Numbered from the stretch's first letter, positions 1 through 6,435 are shown. The stretch is 13,438 nucleotides of DNA from an uncultured Pseudoflavonifractor sp. (GCA_947383685.1 CANDEE010000048.1:1-13438); one strand, 5' to 3'. The notes: generated by a model from the letters alone, not told the origin. Made by a program: numbers and translations.

Positions 1-489
1 ACCAAGTGCGGCGGCAACTACGCCGCCTCCATCCGGGCCGGCGAGCGGGCCGAGGAGAAGGGCTACGCCCAGGTCCTCTGGCTGGACGGCGTGGAGCGGA
101 AGTATATCGAGGAAGTGGGCTCCATGAACGTGATGTTCCAGGTGGACGGCACGGTCATTACCCCCAGGCTCACCGGCTCCGTCCTTCCCGGTATTACCCG
201 GAAAAGCTGCATTGAGCTCATCAAGAGCTGGGGCATTCCGGTGGAGGAGCGGCTCATCACCGCCCAGGAGCTCTTTGACGCCGCCGAGGCGGGCAAGCTG
301 GACGAGGCCTGGGGCACCGGCACCGCCGCCGTAGTCTCTCCCATCGGTGAGATGGGCTGGGAGGGTAAGCACATTACCGTCAGCGGCGGCAAGATCGGTA
401 CGCTGACCCAGAAGCTCTACGACACCCTGACGGGCATCCAGTGGGGCACCCAGCCCGATCCCTACGGCTGGACGGTAAAGGTCTGCTGA
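1..489 (+). CDS. ilvE: Branched-chain amino acid aminotransferase, C-terminal part (5' end outside window)
   Basis: This is the last 162 codons of a PLP-dependent fold-type IV aminotransferase. The family moves the amino group between valine, leucine or isoleucine and 2-oxoglutarate, the last step of their synthesis, in the cytoplasm. The window opens in frame on TKCGGNYAAS, which matches the CKMGGNYGSS-type motif of large (type II) BCATs, so residue 2 of the fragment should be the lysine that forms the Schiff base with PLP. Later family marks are EEVGSMNVMF, the TGSVLPGITR segment and the GTGTAAVVSPIG turn that contacts the PLP phosphate. The C-terminus ends in WTVKVC, a normal place for this family. 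The reading frame is intact. The gene is followed at once by a strong terminator, so it is the last gene of its unit. A D-amino-acid aminotransferase is less likely because of the SMNVMF and GTAAVVSPIG motifs. Confidence 0.93.
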   Translation, partial: TKCGGNYAASIRAGERAEEKGYAQVLWLDGVERKYIEEVGSMNVMFQVDGTVITPRLTGSVLPGITRKSCIELIKSWGIPVEERLITAQELFDAAEAGKLDEAWGTGTAAVVSPIGEMGWEGKHITVSGGKIGTLTQKLYDTLTGIQWGTQPDPYGWTVKVC

Positions 490-510
490 GAGAAAAGTAC
501 ACGATAGAAA

Positions 511-556
511 ACACAGAGGGACAGCGAATGGAAGCTGTCCCTCTGTGTTTATTTTT
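511..556. terminator. Bidirectional intrinsic terminator between ilvE and the GNAT gene
   Basis: A perfect 14-bp stem (511-524 with 535-548, ACACAGAGGGACAG and its complement) closes a 10-nt loop. On the plus strand it runs into TTATTTTTG, ending ilvE transcripts. On the minus strand the stem is followed by TTTTCTATC, so it can also end the convergent acetyltransferase transcript. Confidence 0.9.
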
Positions 557-576
557 GCCCTGACAATGGGAAATTG

Positions 577-1086
577 TCAACGCTGTGCCACATACCGATC
601 ATGGGGCATATCTACGCCTTTATAATGCTTTATCCAGGCATCTGTTTTTACCATTTCATTTCTGAGGGCTACATTTTGCGAGGGAATATTTGTGTCCCTG
701 ATGATGGAGCAAACTTCTTCTGCCTGCAGTACTTCAAAAGCATATTTTTTACAAGCCCTGGCCGCCTCTGTGGCGAATCCTTTATGCCAATAGGCTCTAT
801 TAAAAAGATAGCCGATTTCAAGAACTTCTGATTCTTTCCACGGCTGCATCGTAAGCCCGCATTGACCGATCAGTTTATTGTTTTCTTTCAGAATGACAGC
901 CCATAAACCGAAATTCCATTGATGATAACGGAAAATTTGCCTATCTAGCCATTCCCGTACTTCATAATCACTGAATGCGCCTTCATATGCGTACATTGTC
1001 TCTTTATCCTGTAAAATCTCACATAAAGAGTCAAAATCGGCTTCAGTTAGCTCCCGCAAATATAATCGTTCTGTTTCAAGTATCAT
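577..1086 (-). CDS. GNAT family N-acetyltransferase (RimJ/RimL type)
   Basis: The 169-residue protein has the layout of the Acetyltransf_3 / RimJ-RimL branch of the GNAT superfamily, which transfers acetyl from acetyl-CoA to an amine on a protein terminus or small molecule. Visible marks are the opening ILETERLYLREL strand, the GYLFNRAYWHKGFATEA segment around residue 100 that carries the acetyl-CoA pyrophosphate loop, and IPSQNVALRNEMVKT near the C-terminus, the usual SxNxxSxRxxEKxGF-like element. The substrate cannot be read from the sequence. The ATG at 1086 is chosen over upstream in-frame codons because GGAGG lies about 6 nt before it, the homology starts there, and a promoter sits at 1124-1152. 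The gene is single and converges on ilvE. GC and codon use are lower than in most neighbours, which suggests a mobile accessory gene. Confidence in the family is high, in any specific role nil. Confidence 0.9.
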   Translation of the reverse strand: MILETERLYLRELTEADFDSLCEILQDKETMYAYEGAFSDYEVREWLDRQIFRYHQWNFGLWAVILKENNKLIGQCGLTMQPWKESEVLEIGYLFNRAYWHKGFATEAARACKKYAFEVLQAEEVCSIIRDTNIPSQNVALRNEMVKTDAWIKHYKGVDMPHDRYVAQR

Positions 1087-1123
1087 TTTTTTCCTCCACA
1101 AATGGAAATTTGCCGATAATAAA

Positions 1124-1152
1124 ATGATAGCACAGCGGAAATCTGTTATCAA
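1124..1152 (-). promoter_or_regulatory. Promoter of the GNAT gene
   Basis: On the minus strand TTGATA (1147-1152), a 17-bp spacer and TATCAT (1124-1129) are seen, with TGC just before the -10 making it an extended -10 promoter. Transcription would start near 1117, leaving a leader of about 30 nt. Confidence 0.75.
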
Positions 1153-1159
1153 TGTCCTG

Positions 1160-1199
1160 CCCAAAACAATAAGAACCATCCGGAAAGTGGATGGCTCTT
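1160..1199 (-). terminator. Probable terminator of the ferritin transcript
   Basis: On the minus strand an 11-bp stem (1189-1199 with 1171-1181, one G-U pair) with a 7-nt loop is followed by ATTGTTTTGG. It lies about 65 nt past the ferritin stop codon. The T-run is broken, so strength is uncertain. Confidence 0.6.
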
Positions 1200-1263
1200 A
1201 CTATTTGTAAGAAGGGGTACTCCCGCAATACAGGAAACCGGAACGCCGTTTTCTTTTGGTGTC

Positions 1264-1776
1264 TTACAGTACCAGGGAGGGGGCGGAATAGGCGCGGGCT
1301 TTCAGCTCGCTATCCAGCAGGTACAAGGCCCGGGCGTCGCCGCCGAAAAGCTCCATTTTAGAGATCATATCGTTGGCGTTGACCTCCTCCTCGCCCTGTT
1401 CCTTTACGAACCAGTCCAGGAACTGGGTGGTGCGGAAGTCGCCCGCCTTCTGGGCGGCCCCATAGATGGCGTGGATAAGGCTGGTGACATACTCCTCGTG
1501 TTTCAGGCCGGCCTTCAGCACGGTCATGGTGTCGGTGAGAGCCACATCGGGCTTGGCGATGGCGGCAAGCTCTACGGCAACATTGTTGTTCTGAAGGTAC
1601 TTCACAAAGAGCATGGCGTGATCCATTTCCTCCTTGGCCTGTACCTCGTACCAGTTGGCAAAGCCGTCCAGTCCAATGTGCTTGAAGTAGTTGGAGAAGT
1701 CCAGGTAGAGATAGGCGGAATACATCTCCTTATTGACCTGATCGTTGAGAAGTTCGACAACCTTTTTGTCCAGCAT
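1264..1776 (-). CDS. ftn: Ferritin (non-haem, FtnA type)
   Basis: A 170-residue ferritin subunit. Twenty-four copies form a hollow shell in the cytoplasm; Fe(II) is oxidised at a ferroxidase site in each subunit and stored as ferric mineral. All expected ligands are present at the same numbers as in Escherichia coli FtnA: E17, E50 and H53 (in KEEMDHA), E94, Q127 and E130 (in KEQGEEE). The length is normal for bacterial ferritin. There is no haem-ligating methionine as in bacterioferritin, and no N-terminal extension as in Dps. The start at 1776 is set by GGGAG 9 nt upstream and by the family N-terminus MLDKKVVELLN; upstream in-frame codons overlap the promoter. The gene is monocistronic, with a consensus promoter at 1829-1857. 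It fits iron and oxidative-stress control in an anaerobe, together with the desulfoferrodoxin-domain protein at 9423. Confidence 0.95.
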   Translation of the reverse strand: MLDKKVVELLNDQVNKEMYSAYLYLDFSNYFKHIGLDGFANWYEVQAKEEMDHAMLFVKYLQNNNVAVELAAIAKPDVALTDTMTVLKAGLKHEEYVTSLIHAIYGAAQKAGDFRTTQFLDWFVKEQGEEEVNANDMISKMELFGGDARALYLLDSELKARAYSAPSLVL

Positions 1777-1828
1777 TAATAAACACTCCCTTTTGGAAAT
1801 TTTTATGGAATAGCTCCAAAGCGGTTTT

Positions 1829-1857
1829 ATTATAGTATTCCGTTTTGGGACTGTCAA
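1829..1857 (-). promoter_or_regulatory. Perfect consensus promoter of the ferritin gene
   Basis: On the minus strand TTGACA (1852-1857), exactly 17 bp, then TATAAT (1829-1834): both hexamers match sigma-70/sigma-A consensus. The predicted start is near 1822, giving a 5' UTR of about 45 nt. An inverted repeat GGAATA (1807-1812) / TATTCC (1836-1841) brackets the -10 and start site and could be an operator. No clear Fur- or PerR-type box was recognised. Confidence 0.88.
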
Positions 1858-1871
1858 GATGAGGAGAACTC

Positions 1872-1900
1872 TTGCGGAGCGTTTCTGCCTGTGCTATGAT
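1872..1900 (+). promoter_or_regulatory. Promoter of the leader-MFS transcript
   Basis: TTGCGG (1872-1877), 17 bp, TATGAT (1895-1900), with TGC before the -10 (extended -10). Transcription should begin near 1907, leaving a leader of about 175 nt before the MFS start codon. The -35 lies only 14 bp from the -35 of the divergent ferritin promoter. Confidence 0.75.
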
Positions 1901-1907
1901 ACCCTCA

Positions 1908-1922
1908 CCGGGGATGCCCCGG
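1908..1922 (+). promoter_or_regulatory. GC palindrome at the predicted transcription start
   Basis: CCGGGG-ATG-CCCCGG is a perfect 6-bp inverted repeat with a 3-nt centre, starting at about +2 of the predicted MFS transcript. It could be a 5'-end hairpin that stabilises the mRNA, or a repressor site covering the start point. The sequence does not decide between these. Confidence 0.45.
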
Positions 1923-1946
1923 AATATTGTCCAAGGGAGTGTTTTT

Positions 1947-1994
1947 ATGCCCGCAATGCCCCTCTGCATTGTTTTCGCTCCGCGCAAGGTCTGA
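1947..1994 (+). CDS. Putative 15-residue leader peptide upstream of the MFS gene
   Basis: An ATG with a good ribosome site (AGGGAG at 1934-1939, 7-nt spacing) opens a 15-codon frame that reads MPAMPLCIVFAPRKV and stops at 1992. It lies entirely in the MFS leader, downstream of the predicted transcription start. Its second half covers the 5' arm of a hairpin (1972-2018), and its stop codon sits in the hairpin loop. This is the layout of regulatory leader peptides of erm, cat, cmlA and fexA genes, where a drug-stalled ribosome changes the RNA fold. A hydrophobic CIVF stretch followed by A-P-R-K would occupy the exit tunnel during stalling. The peptide itself matches no leader that I recognise. 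It could be a chance frame: short frames with a ribosome site do occur by accident, so confidence is moderate. Confidence 0.45.
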   Translation: MPAMPLCIVFAPRKV

Positions 1995-2079
1995 GGGACG
2001 CCTTGTATCGGAGCAAAATAGACCGCTGGTCCCCAGGCTTTGCGCTTTCATTCTATTTTAAAATGAAGAAGGAGCAAAG
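1972..2079 (+). promoter_or_regulatory. Candidate translational attenuator of the MFS gene
   Basis: Four RNA segments can pair in alternative ways. Arm 1 (1972-1989, inside the leader frame) pairs with arm 2 (2001-2018): GCTCCG/CGGAGC, CAAGG/CCTTG and TTTT/AAAA with one bulge. Arm 3 (CTTTGC, 2038-2043) pairs with arm 4 (GCAAAG, 2074-2079), and an inner stem 2047-2052/2062-2067 leaves the ribosome site AAGGAG (2069-2074) inside this hairpin. Arms 2 and 4 share GGAGCAAA (2010-2017 and 2071-2078), so arm 3 can also pair weakly with arm 2 (5 bp). AAAATAG (2015-2021) further matches CTATTTT (2053-2059). Freeing arm 2 from arm 1 could thus release the MFS ribosome site, as in ermC. No T-run follows, so it is not a transcription terminator. 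Confidence 0.5.
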
Positions 2080-2081
2080 TT

Positions 2082-3365
2082 ATGTTTCACCATACATTTT
2101 TGTCCGACTGTAAAGATTTACTGATTCTCTGGTTTACCCAGGCCCTGTCCCAGTTGGGCAGTGCCATGACGGGCTTTGCCCTGGTGCTGTGGTCGTACAG
2201 CCAGTATGGTTCCGCCCTCACCACTGCCCTTTTGACCATCTGCGCCTATGCCCCATACGTGCTTCTCAGTATTTTTGCCGGGGCTCTCAGCGACCGCTGG
2301 GATAAGAAACGAACCATGCTGGCCTGCGATACCCTGGCGGCGGTGTGTACCCTGGCGGTGCTGGGGCTGTGGCGCTTGGGGGCACTTCGGGTGTGGCACC
2401 TGTATGTTGTCAACGCCTTGAGCGGCCTGATGAACACGGTGCAGCAGCCCGCCTCCGACGTGGCGGTGAGCCTGCTGACCCCCAAGGAGCACTATCAGCG
2501 GGTGGGGGGCCTGCGGGCCTTTTCCCATTCTCTGGTGAGTCTCCTTACCCCCATGTGTGCCGCCGCGCTCTATGGCCTTTTGGGCCTGGGGGCGGTGATC
2601 TGGTTTGACCTGGGAACCTTTGCCATTGCGGCTTTGGCCCTGCTGCTCATTCGATTTCCCCAACAGGAGAGGAGGGCGGAGAAGGCAGAGCCGGTATTGA
2701 CAGCCGCAAAAAGCGGCCTTACCTACCTTTGGGACCACCGGGGTGTGCTGGATGTGATCCTGTTTCTGGCAGTCATTAACCTGACGGCCTCCATGTTTCA
2801 GGCCGCCCTGCCCGCTCTGCTCATCCCCAAGGGTGGGGAGCGGACCTTGGGGCTGGTGGAGACCTTCGCCGGGGCGGCCTCCCTGACGGGAGGGCTTCTG
2901 GCGGCGGCAATGCCCGCTCCCAAAAGCCGGGTGCGGGTCATTTGCAACAGCCTTCTTTTCTCCATGAGCACAGAGAATTTCCTGCTGGCCCTGGGCCGGG
3001 GTCTGCCTGTGTGGTGTGCAGGGGCGGTTTTGGGGTGGCTCTTGATCCCGGTGATGAACGCCAACCTGGACGCCCTCCTGCGGCTGAGCATCCCCGTGGA
3101 AATGCAGGGCCGGGTCTACTCCGCCCGGAATACCCTGCAATTTTTTACCATCCCTCTGGGCTATTTCCTGGGAGGGATTTTGGTGGACAGGGTCTTTGAG
3201 CCTTTCATGGCCCGCCAAAACCCGGCGGGGATGCTGTGCGCCGTTTTTGGAACGGGGAAGGGAGCGGGAGCGGCCCTTTTCTTCCTGGTGATCGGAGCCT
3301 TTGGGGCGCTGAGCTGCCTGCCCGCCCGGTGGGACCGGCACATTTGGAGCTTGGAAAAAGAATAA
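2082..3365 (+). CDS. MFS efflux transporter (MFS_3 / Mef-like)
   Basis: A 427-residue inner-membrane protein of the major facilitator superfamily, in the drug-efflux MFS_3 branch that includes macrolide efflux Mef proteins. Twelve hydrophobic segments fit the sequence. The loop between helices 2 and 3 carries motif A (GALSDRWDKKR, residues 67-77), typical of proton-driven exporters. The C-terminal half has EMQGRVYSARNTLQFF (from residue 340) and PLGYFLGGILVDR (from 358), characteristic of this branch. The substrate cannot be read from the sequence, but the leader upstream suggests a ribosome-targeting compound. The start at 2082 is set by AAGGAG 7 nt before it. The gene is single, transcribed from 1872-1900, with no obvious terminator after it. 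The start lies close to the predicted first helix, so there is no signal peptide. Macrolide export is a guess; other hydrophobic drugs are equally possible. Confidence 0.88.
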   Translation: MFHHTFLSDCKDLLILWFTQALSQLGSAMTGFALVLWSYSQYGSALTTALLTICAYAPYVLLSIFAGALSDRWDKKRTMLACDTLAAVCTLAVLGLWRLGALRVWHLYVVNALSGLMNTVQQPASDVAVSLLTPKEHYQRVGGLRAFSHSLVSLLTPMCAAALYGLLGLGAVIWFDLGTFAIAALALLLIRFPQQERRAEKAEPVLTAAKSGLTYLWDHRGVLDVILFLAVINLTASMFQAALPALLIPKGGERTLGLVETFAGAASLTGGLLAAAMPAPKSRVRVICNSLLFSMSTENFLLALGRGLPVWCAGAVLGWLLIPVMNANLDALLRLSIPVEMQGRVYSARNTLQFFTIPLGYFLGGILVDRVFEPFMARQNPAGMLCAVFGTGKGAGAALFFLVIGAFGALSCLPARWDRHIWSLEKE

Positions 3366-3452
3366 TCCCAATTCAGCTTCTCAGCTTCGTGTTACCCCTG
3401 CCGCGCATACTTTTTTTAACCACTCGGCAGAGAAACAGGCAATGTTAATTTG

Positions 3453-3469
3453 CGTTGCTTGTGGCAACG
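3453..3469 (+). promoter_or_regulatory. Inverted repeat overlapping the -35 of the XRE gene
   Basis: CGTTGC (3453-3458) and GCAACG (3464-3469) form a perfect 6-bp dyad with a 5-nt centre that includes most of the -35 hexamer. Size and place fit an operator for the XRE protein encoded just downstream. Autoregulation is an inference. Confidence 0.45.
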
Positions 3470-3487
3470 GGCAGTTCCGCCTATAAT
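3459..3487 (+). promoter_or_regulatory. Promoter of the membrane-anchored XRE gene
   Basis: TTGTGG (3459-3464), 17 bp, then a perfect TATAAT (3482-3487). The predicted start near 3494 leaves a leader of about 28 nt holding AAAGGAGG (3505-3512). Confidence 0.75.
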
Positions 3488-3521
3488 AGTGCCGACAACC
3501 CAAAAAAGGAGGCTGCCCCTC

Positions 3522-4031
3522 ATGCTCAATGAAAATATAAAAGCAATCCGAAAAACAAAAGGGCTTTCCCAGCAAGAGCTTGCCGTTAAGCTGAATGTGG
3601 TACGGCAAACGGTTTCCAAATGGGAGCAAGGCTTGTCGGTTCCCGATTCCGACATGCTGCTCTCCATATCGGAAGCGCTTGAAACACCTGTGAGCACACT
3701 GCTGGGAGAAAACGTCATGGAGACGGAAGTTGATGACCTAAAGGTGATTTCCGCAAAACTGGAGGTAATAAACTTGCAGCTCGCACAAAGAAAAATATCA
3801 AGAAAGCGGATTCTGCATTTGCTTCTTATTATATTGTGCGTCGTCATAGCGGCAGTTTTTGCGGTTTTATATGCGCTGGAAAGTCCTTATCTGGGCTGGG
3901 ATTACCGAGATCCTGAAACCGCTGTTCTTGGAGTGGCGTTCCACTCACTTGAATGGCTGTTTGTCAGAACAGCGCCGGTCGTCTTTATCGGAACGGTCAT
4001 GGGAATTTTCCTGACACGGAAGAAAGTGTAA
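3522..4031 (+). CDS. XRE-family regulator with C-terminal membrane segments
   Basis: The 169-residue protein begins with an HTH_3 (Cro/C1-type) DNA-binding domain, residues about 4-62, with the typical LSQQELAVKLNVVRQTVSKWEQG recognition region and PDSDMLLSISEALE. A charged linker (about 63-96) follows, then two hydrophobic spans (about 98-118 and 143-164) separated by a short outward loop with GWDYRDPET, ending in TRKKV. So it is a DNA-binding protein tethered to the membrane, a common architecture in Firmicutes whose signals are mostly unknown. The ATG at 3522 has AAAGGAGG 9 nt upstream and starts exactly at the domain; upstream in-frame codons fall before the promoter -10. Base composition is clearly lower in GC than the MFS and LysR genes on either side, which hints at separate acquisition. 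A dyad at its own -35 may be its operator. It is the only gene in its transcript. Confidence 0.88.
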   Translation: MLNENIKAIRKTKGLSQQELAVKLNVVRQTVSKWEQGLSVPDSDMLLSISEALETPVSTLLGENVMETEVDDLKVISAKLEVINLQLAQRKISRKRILHLLLIILCVVIAAVFAVLYALESPYLGWDYRDPETAVLGVAFHSLEWLFVRTAPVVFIGTVMGIFLTRKKV

Positions 4032-4100
4032 AACCACAAACATACAGCAAACCTCCGGATTATATCACCGGGAATACGAAAGAAAATTGGGATAAAGAAT

Positions 4101-4141
4101 AAAAAAGGACGCTTCGGGAGTTTTCCGAAGCGTCCTTTTTT
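4101..4141. terminator. Bidirectional terminator between the XRE and LysR genes
   Basis: A near-perfect long stem AAAAAAGGACGCTTCGG (4101-4117) with its complement (4125-4141) and loop GAGTTTT. The A-run and T-run make it work on both strands. The LysR stop codon (4140-4142) overlaps its end. Confidence 0.93.
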
Positions 4142-5039
4142 ATTGGTAAAGGCGGGTCATTTCGCCGTAGAGCTTGGTCAGGTCCCGGAGAATGTCGGTG
4201 TGCTCAAAGTCCCGCAAATAGAGGAGGTTTGTCTCCCGGACCATGCTCAGGTTTTCGATGGGCAAAACGGTGAGCTTGCCCTTTCGCAGTTCGTTCATAC
4301 AGGCCGAGCGGGCCAGAATAGACACTCCCATGTCCTTGCGGACCAGGTCCTTGATGGTGGCAATGTTGTCTACCTCCAACATGACGTCAAAGTCCTCAAT
4401 GTCCAATCCCAGGCTTTCCAAATTGGAGACAAACAGGTTCCGGGTGTCGGAATCGGGCAGCCGGAGGATCATCCGCTCCCGTTTCAGGTCGTCCAGGGTC
4501 ACCATACTCCGCTTAGCCAGGGGGTTGTTGTTGGACATGACGCAGACCAGATAGTCGGTGTCCAGCATGACCGAATGGATGCCGGGGTCGTTGACCCGGG
4601 CGTCCACAATGGCCAGGTCGATCTGGTAATCGGTGAGCATTGTATAAAGATTATTTATGGTTTCGGTAAAAATCATTATGTTTACGCCCTCATGATCGGC
4701 GCTGTATTTGGCCAGGACCTGGGCGGCAACGCCGCTCTCGGCGGTCTGGGTGATGCCTACCCGGAGGGAGGTGATATTTCGGCTGGCATCGGCCAATTCC
4801 CGGCGGAAATTGTCGTTCATGGCCGCCGCCCTTCTGGCGTACTTGATGGCAATTTTTCCGCTCTCTGTTGGCAGAAGGGTTCCCCGCTTCCGGTGAAAAA
4901 TGCGGATGCCCCAATCCTCCTCTAGCTGGCGGATGTGGTGGCTCACCGCCGGCTGGGTCAGGGACAGGGCCTCTGCCGCGGCGGTAAAGCTCCCCTGCTC
5001 GCAGACGGTGAGCAGGGTGATGATTCGATGGTCCAGCAT
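4140..5039 (-). CDS. LysR-family transcriptional regulator
   Basis: At 299 residues this is a full-length LysR-type regulator. Residues 1-60 form the winged helix-turn-helix (ITLLTVCEQGSFTAAAEALSLTQPAVSHHIRQLEEDWG, the most conserved part of the family), a linker helix follows to about residue 90, and residues 91-295 form the periplasmic-binding-protein-like effector domain that starts SLRVGITQTAESG. Such proteins bind as tetramers and switch on a divergent target when a small ligand binds. The gene is divergent from the antiporter at 5169 across 129 bp of AT-rich DNA, so the antiporter is the likely target, along with its own gene. The start at 5039 is supported by GAGG 7 nt upstream and the family N-terminus MLDHRIITLL. 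The effector is not readable from sequence; ions or pH, or a metabolite, are possible. The reading frame is intact and composition matches the neighbours. Confidence 0.93.
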   Translation of the reverse strand: MLDHRIITLLTVCEQGSFTAAAEALSLTQPAVSHHIRQLEEDWGIRIFHRKRGTLLPTESGKIAIKYARRAAAMNDNFRRELADASRNITSLRVGITQTAESGVAAQVLAKYSADHEGVNIMIFTETINNLYTMLTDYQIDLAIVDARVNDPGIHSVMLDTDYLVCVMSNNNPLAKRSMVTLDDLKRERMILRLPDSDTRNLFVSNLESLGLDIEDFDVMLEVDNIATIKDLVRKDMGVSILARSACMNELRKGKLTVLPIENLSMVRETNLLYLRDFEHTDILRDLTKLYGEMTRLYQ

Positions 5040-5168
5040 AGCCTCGCCTCATTCCAAAAATTTATTGATACGTTAAAAATAATAATTTGCATTTATAGGA
5101 CTTTAGTGTATCATATGGCATATTGAATCGCAAGGCTTTTTTCAAAAAGAGGAAAGGAGGCCTTTGCC
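5040..5168. promoter_or_regulatory. Divergent promoter region, LysR / antiporter
   Basis: This AT-rich 129-bp gap separates two divergent genes. On the plus strand a fair promoter is TTGCAT (5087-5092), 16 bp, TATCAT (5109-5114). On the minus strand TTGCGA (5128-5133), 17 bp, TACACT (5105-5110) is possible. A perfect dyad ATATG-G-CATAT (5113-5123) overlaps both, a plausible LysR site. AAGGAGG at 5154-5160 serves the antiporter with 8-nt spacing. Promoter assignments are tentative. Confidence 0.5.
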
Positions 5169-6410
5169 ATGCTTCACTGGGAACTGGGACTGCCCCGGCA
5201 GGCGGTAGTCATGCTGTCTGTCGCCATTATTTTACTTGCCGGATTTCTCATGACCCGTGTGACCAAGCGGCTCCATCTGCCCAACGTCAGCGGTTATATT
5301 ATGGCGGGCATCCTCATCGGGCCGGGAGTTCTGGGGCTGGTGCCCCAGGAGACGGTAGCCGGCATGGATTTTGTCAGCGACATTGCCTTGGCCTTTATTG
5401 CTTTTGGCGTAGGAAAGTTTTTTAAGCGGGAGGTCCTGCGGGAAGCGGGGGGAAAGGTAGTGGTCATTACCCTTCTGGAGAGCCTGCTGGCAGGGGTGCT
5501 GGTGACCGCCGTTATGATGCTGGTGTTTCACCTGGACCCGCCCTTTTCCCTGCTGCTGGGGGCCATTGCCACAGCCACTGCCCCGGCCAGCACCATGATG
5601 ACCATTGACCAGTACCATGCCCGGGGCCCCTTTGTGAACCTTCTTTTGCAGGTGGTGGCCTTTGACGACGTGGTGTGCCTTCTGGTGTTCAGCGTGGCCT
5701 CTACGGTGGTCTCCGCCGGGGGAGCCGTCCGGGTAGAGACGGTGCTGCTGCCCCTCCTCTACAATGGAGCCATGATGCTGCTGGGAGCAGTCTTTGCCTT
5801 TATTCTCAGCCGCCTTTTGGCCCACGGGCGGAGCACCGACAACCGGCTGATTCTGGCCATTGCCATGCTGTTGGGGCTCAGTGGGATATGCACCGCGCTG
5901 GAGGTTTCCCCTCTTTTGAGCTGCATGGTTTTTGGAGCGGTCTACATCAATGTGACCCACGACAAGGTGATTTACCGCCAGATCAACGCCTTTAAGCCGC
6001 CTGTTTTGTCCCTGTTTTTCGTGGTGTCGGGAATGAACCTGGATGTGGGGGCTTTGTCCGTCTTTGGCAGCGTCGGCGTGGTCTATTTTCTGGTTCGTAT
6101 CGTGGGCAAATATGCTGGGGCGTGGCTGGGCTGCGCCGCTACAGGGATGGATAAGCCCAGCCGGGATTGGCTGGGGTTTGCCCTGGTGCCCCAGGCTGGG
6201 GTTGCCATCGGCCTTGCCCATCTGGGCCGCCGCATCCTGCCGGCAAATTACGGGAGTCTGCTGATGACCATTATCCTGGCCTCCTCGGTGCTCTATGAGC
6301 TGATCGGTCCGGCCTGCGCCAAGCTGGCCCTGTTTCGCTCCGGGGTCATCCAAAAGCCCCAGGACCGGGAGGAGAAGCCGGCTGTGGAGGCGGCGGGCAA
6401 GGCGGGATAG
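5169..6410 (+). CDS. Cation/proton antiporter, CPA2 family (Na+/H+ exchanger domain)
   Basis: A 413-residue integral membrane protein with about 12 hydrophobic helices covering residues 12-390 and a charged cytoplasmic tail. It belongs to the CPA2 branch of monovalent cation/proton antiporters (PF00999), which exchange Na+ or K+ for protons across the cell membrane. Visible marks are LPNVSGYIMAGILIGPGVLG (residues 37-56), the unwound-helix motif ATAPASTMMTI (136-146) and the ion-binding pair D166-D167 in VVAFDDVVCLLVF. A double aspartate, with K314 in RIVGKYAGA matching the helix-10 lysine of NapA/NhaA, is the signature of electrogenic exchange (two H+ per Na+). There is no TrkA-N or TrkA-C domain, unlike KefB/KefC. 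The start at 5169 follows AAGGAGG. The gene is divergent from LysR, its likely regulator, and ends in a terminator at 6436. Na+ as substrate is an inference from the motif. Confidence 0.9.
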   Translation: MLHWELGLPRQAVVMLSVAIILLAGFLMTRVTKRLHLPNVSGYIMAGILIGPGVLGLVPQETVAGMDFVSDIALAFIAFGVGKFFKREVLREAGGKVVVITLLESLLAGVLVTAVMMLVFHLDPPFSLLLGAIATATAPASTMMTIDQYHARGPFVNLLLQVVAFDDVVCLLVFSVASTVVSAGGAVRVETVLLPLLYNGAMMLLGAVFAFILSRLLAHGRSTDNRLILAIAMLLGLSGICTALEVSPLLSCMVFGAVYINVTHDKVIYRQINAFKPPVLSLFFVVSGMNLDVGALSVFGSVGVVYFLVRIVGKYAGAWLGCAATGMDKPSRDWLGFALVPQAGVAIGLAHLGRRILPANYGSLLMTIILASSVLYELIGPACAKLALFRSGVIQKPQDREEKPAVEAAGKAG

Positions 6411-6435
6411 GGAGAAATGGTTGACCTTCCCGGCA

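Noticed and set aside
561..579. Inverted repeat TGACAAT-GGGAA-ATTGTCA at the GNAT stop codon
   Set aside because: Seven base pairs of AT-rich stem with no T-run on either strand; the neighbouring 14-bp terminator explains the site better.
1099..1112. Small inverted repeat CAAAT-GGAA-ATTTG near the GNAT ribosome site
   Set aside because: Only 5 bp, AT-rich, and does not cover the ribosome site; too weak to claim regulation.
1859..2113. An 84-codon plus-strand frame across the MFS leader
   Set aside because: It starts before the predicted transcription start, has no ribosome site, overlaps the MFS start and has no recognisable domain; the leader peptide in another frame has the better ribosome site.
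2118..3371. A 417-codon minus-strand frame opposite the MFS gene
   Set aside because: Composition is H/Q/G/P-rich shadow sequence without ribosome site or domain; the plus strand carries a clear MFS protein.
4143..4925. A 260-codon plus-strand frame opposite the LysR gene
   Set aside because: Shadow of the LysR coding strand with G/Q/V/H bias; begins inside a terminator and lacks a ribosome site.
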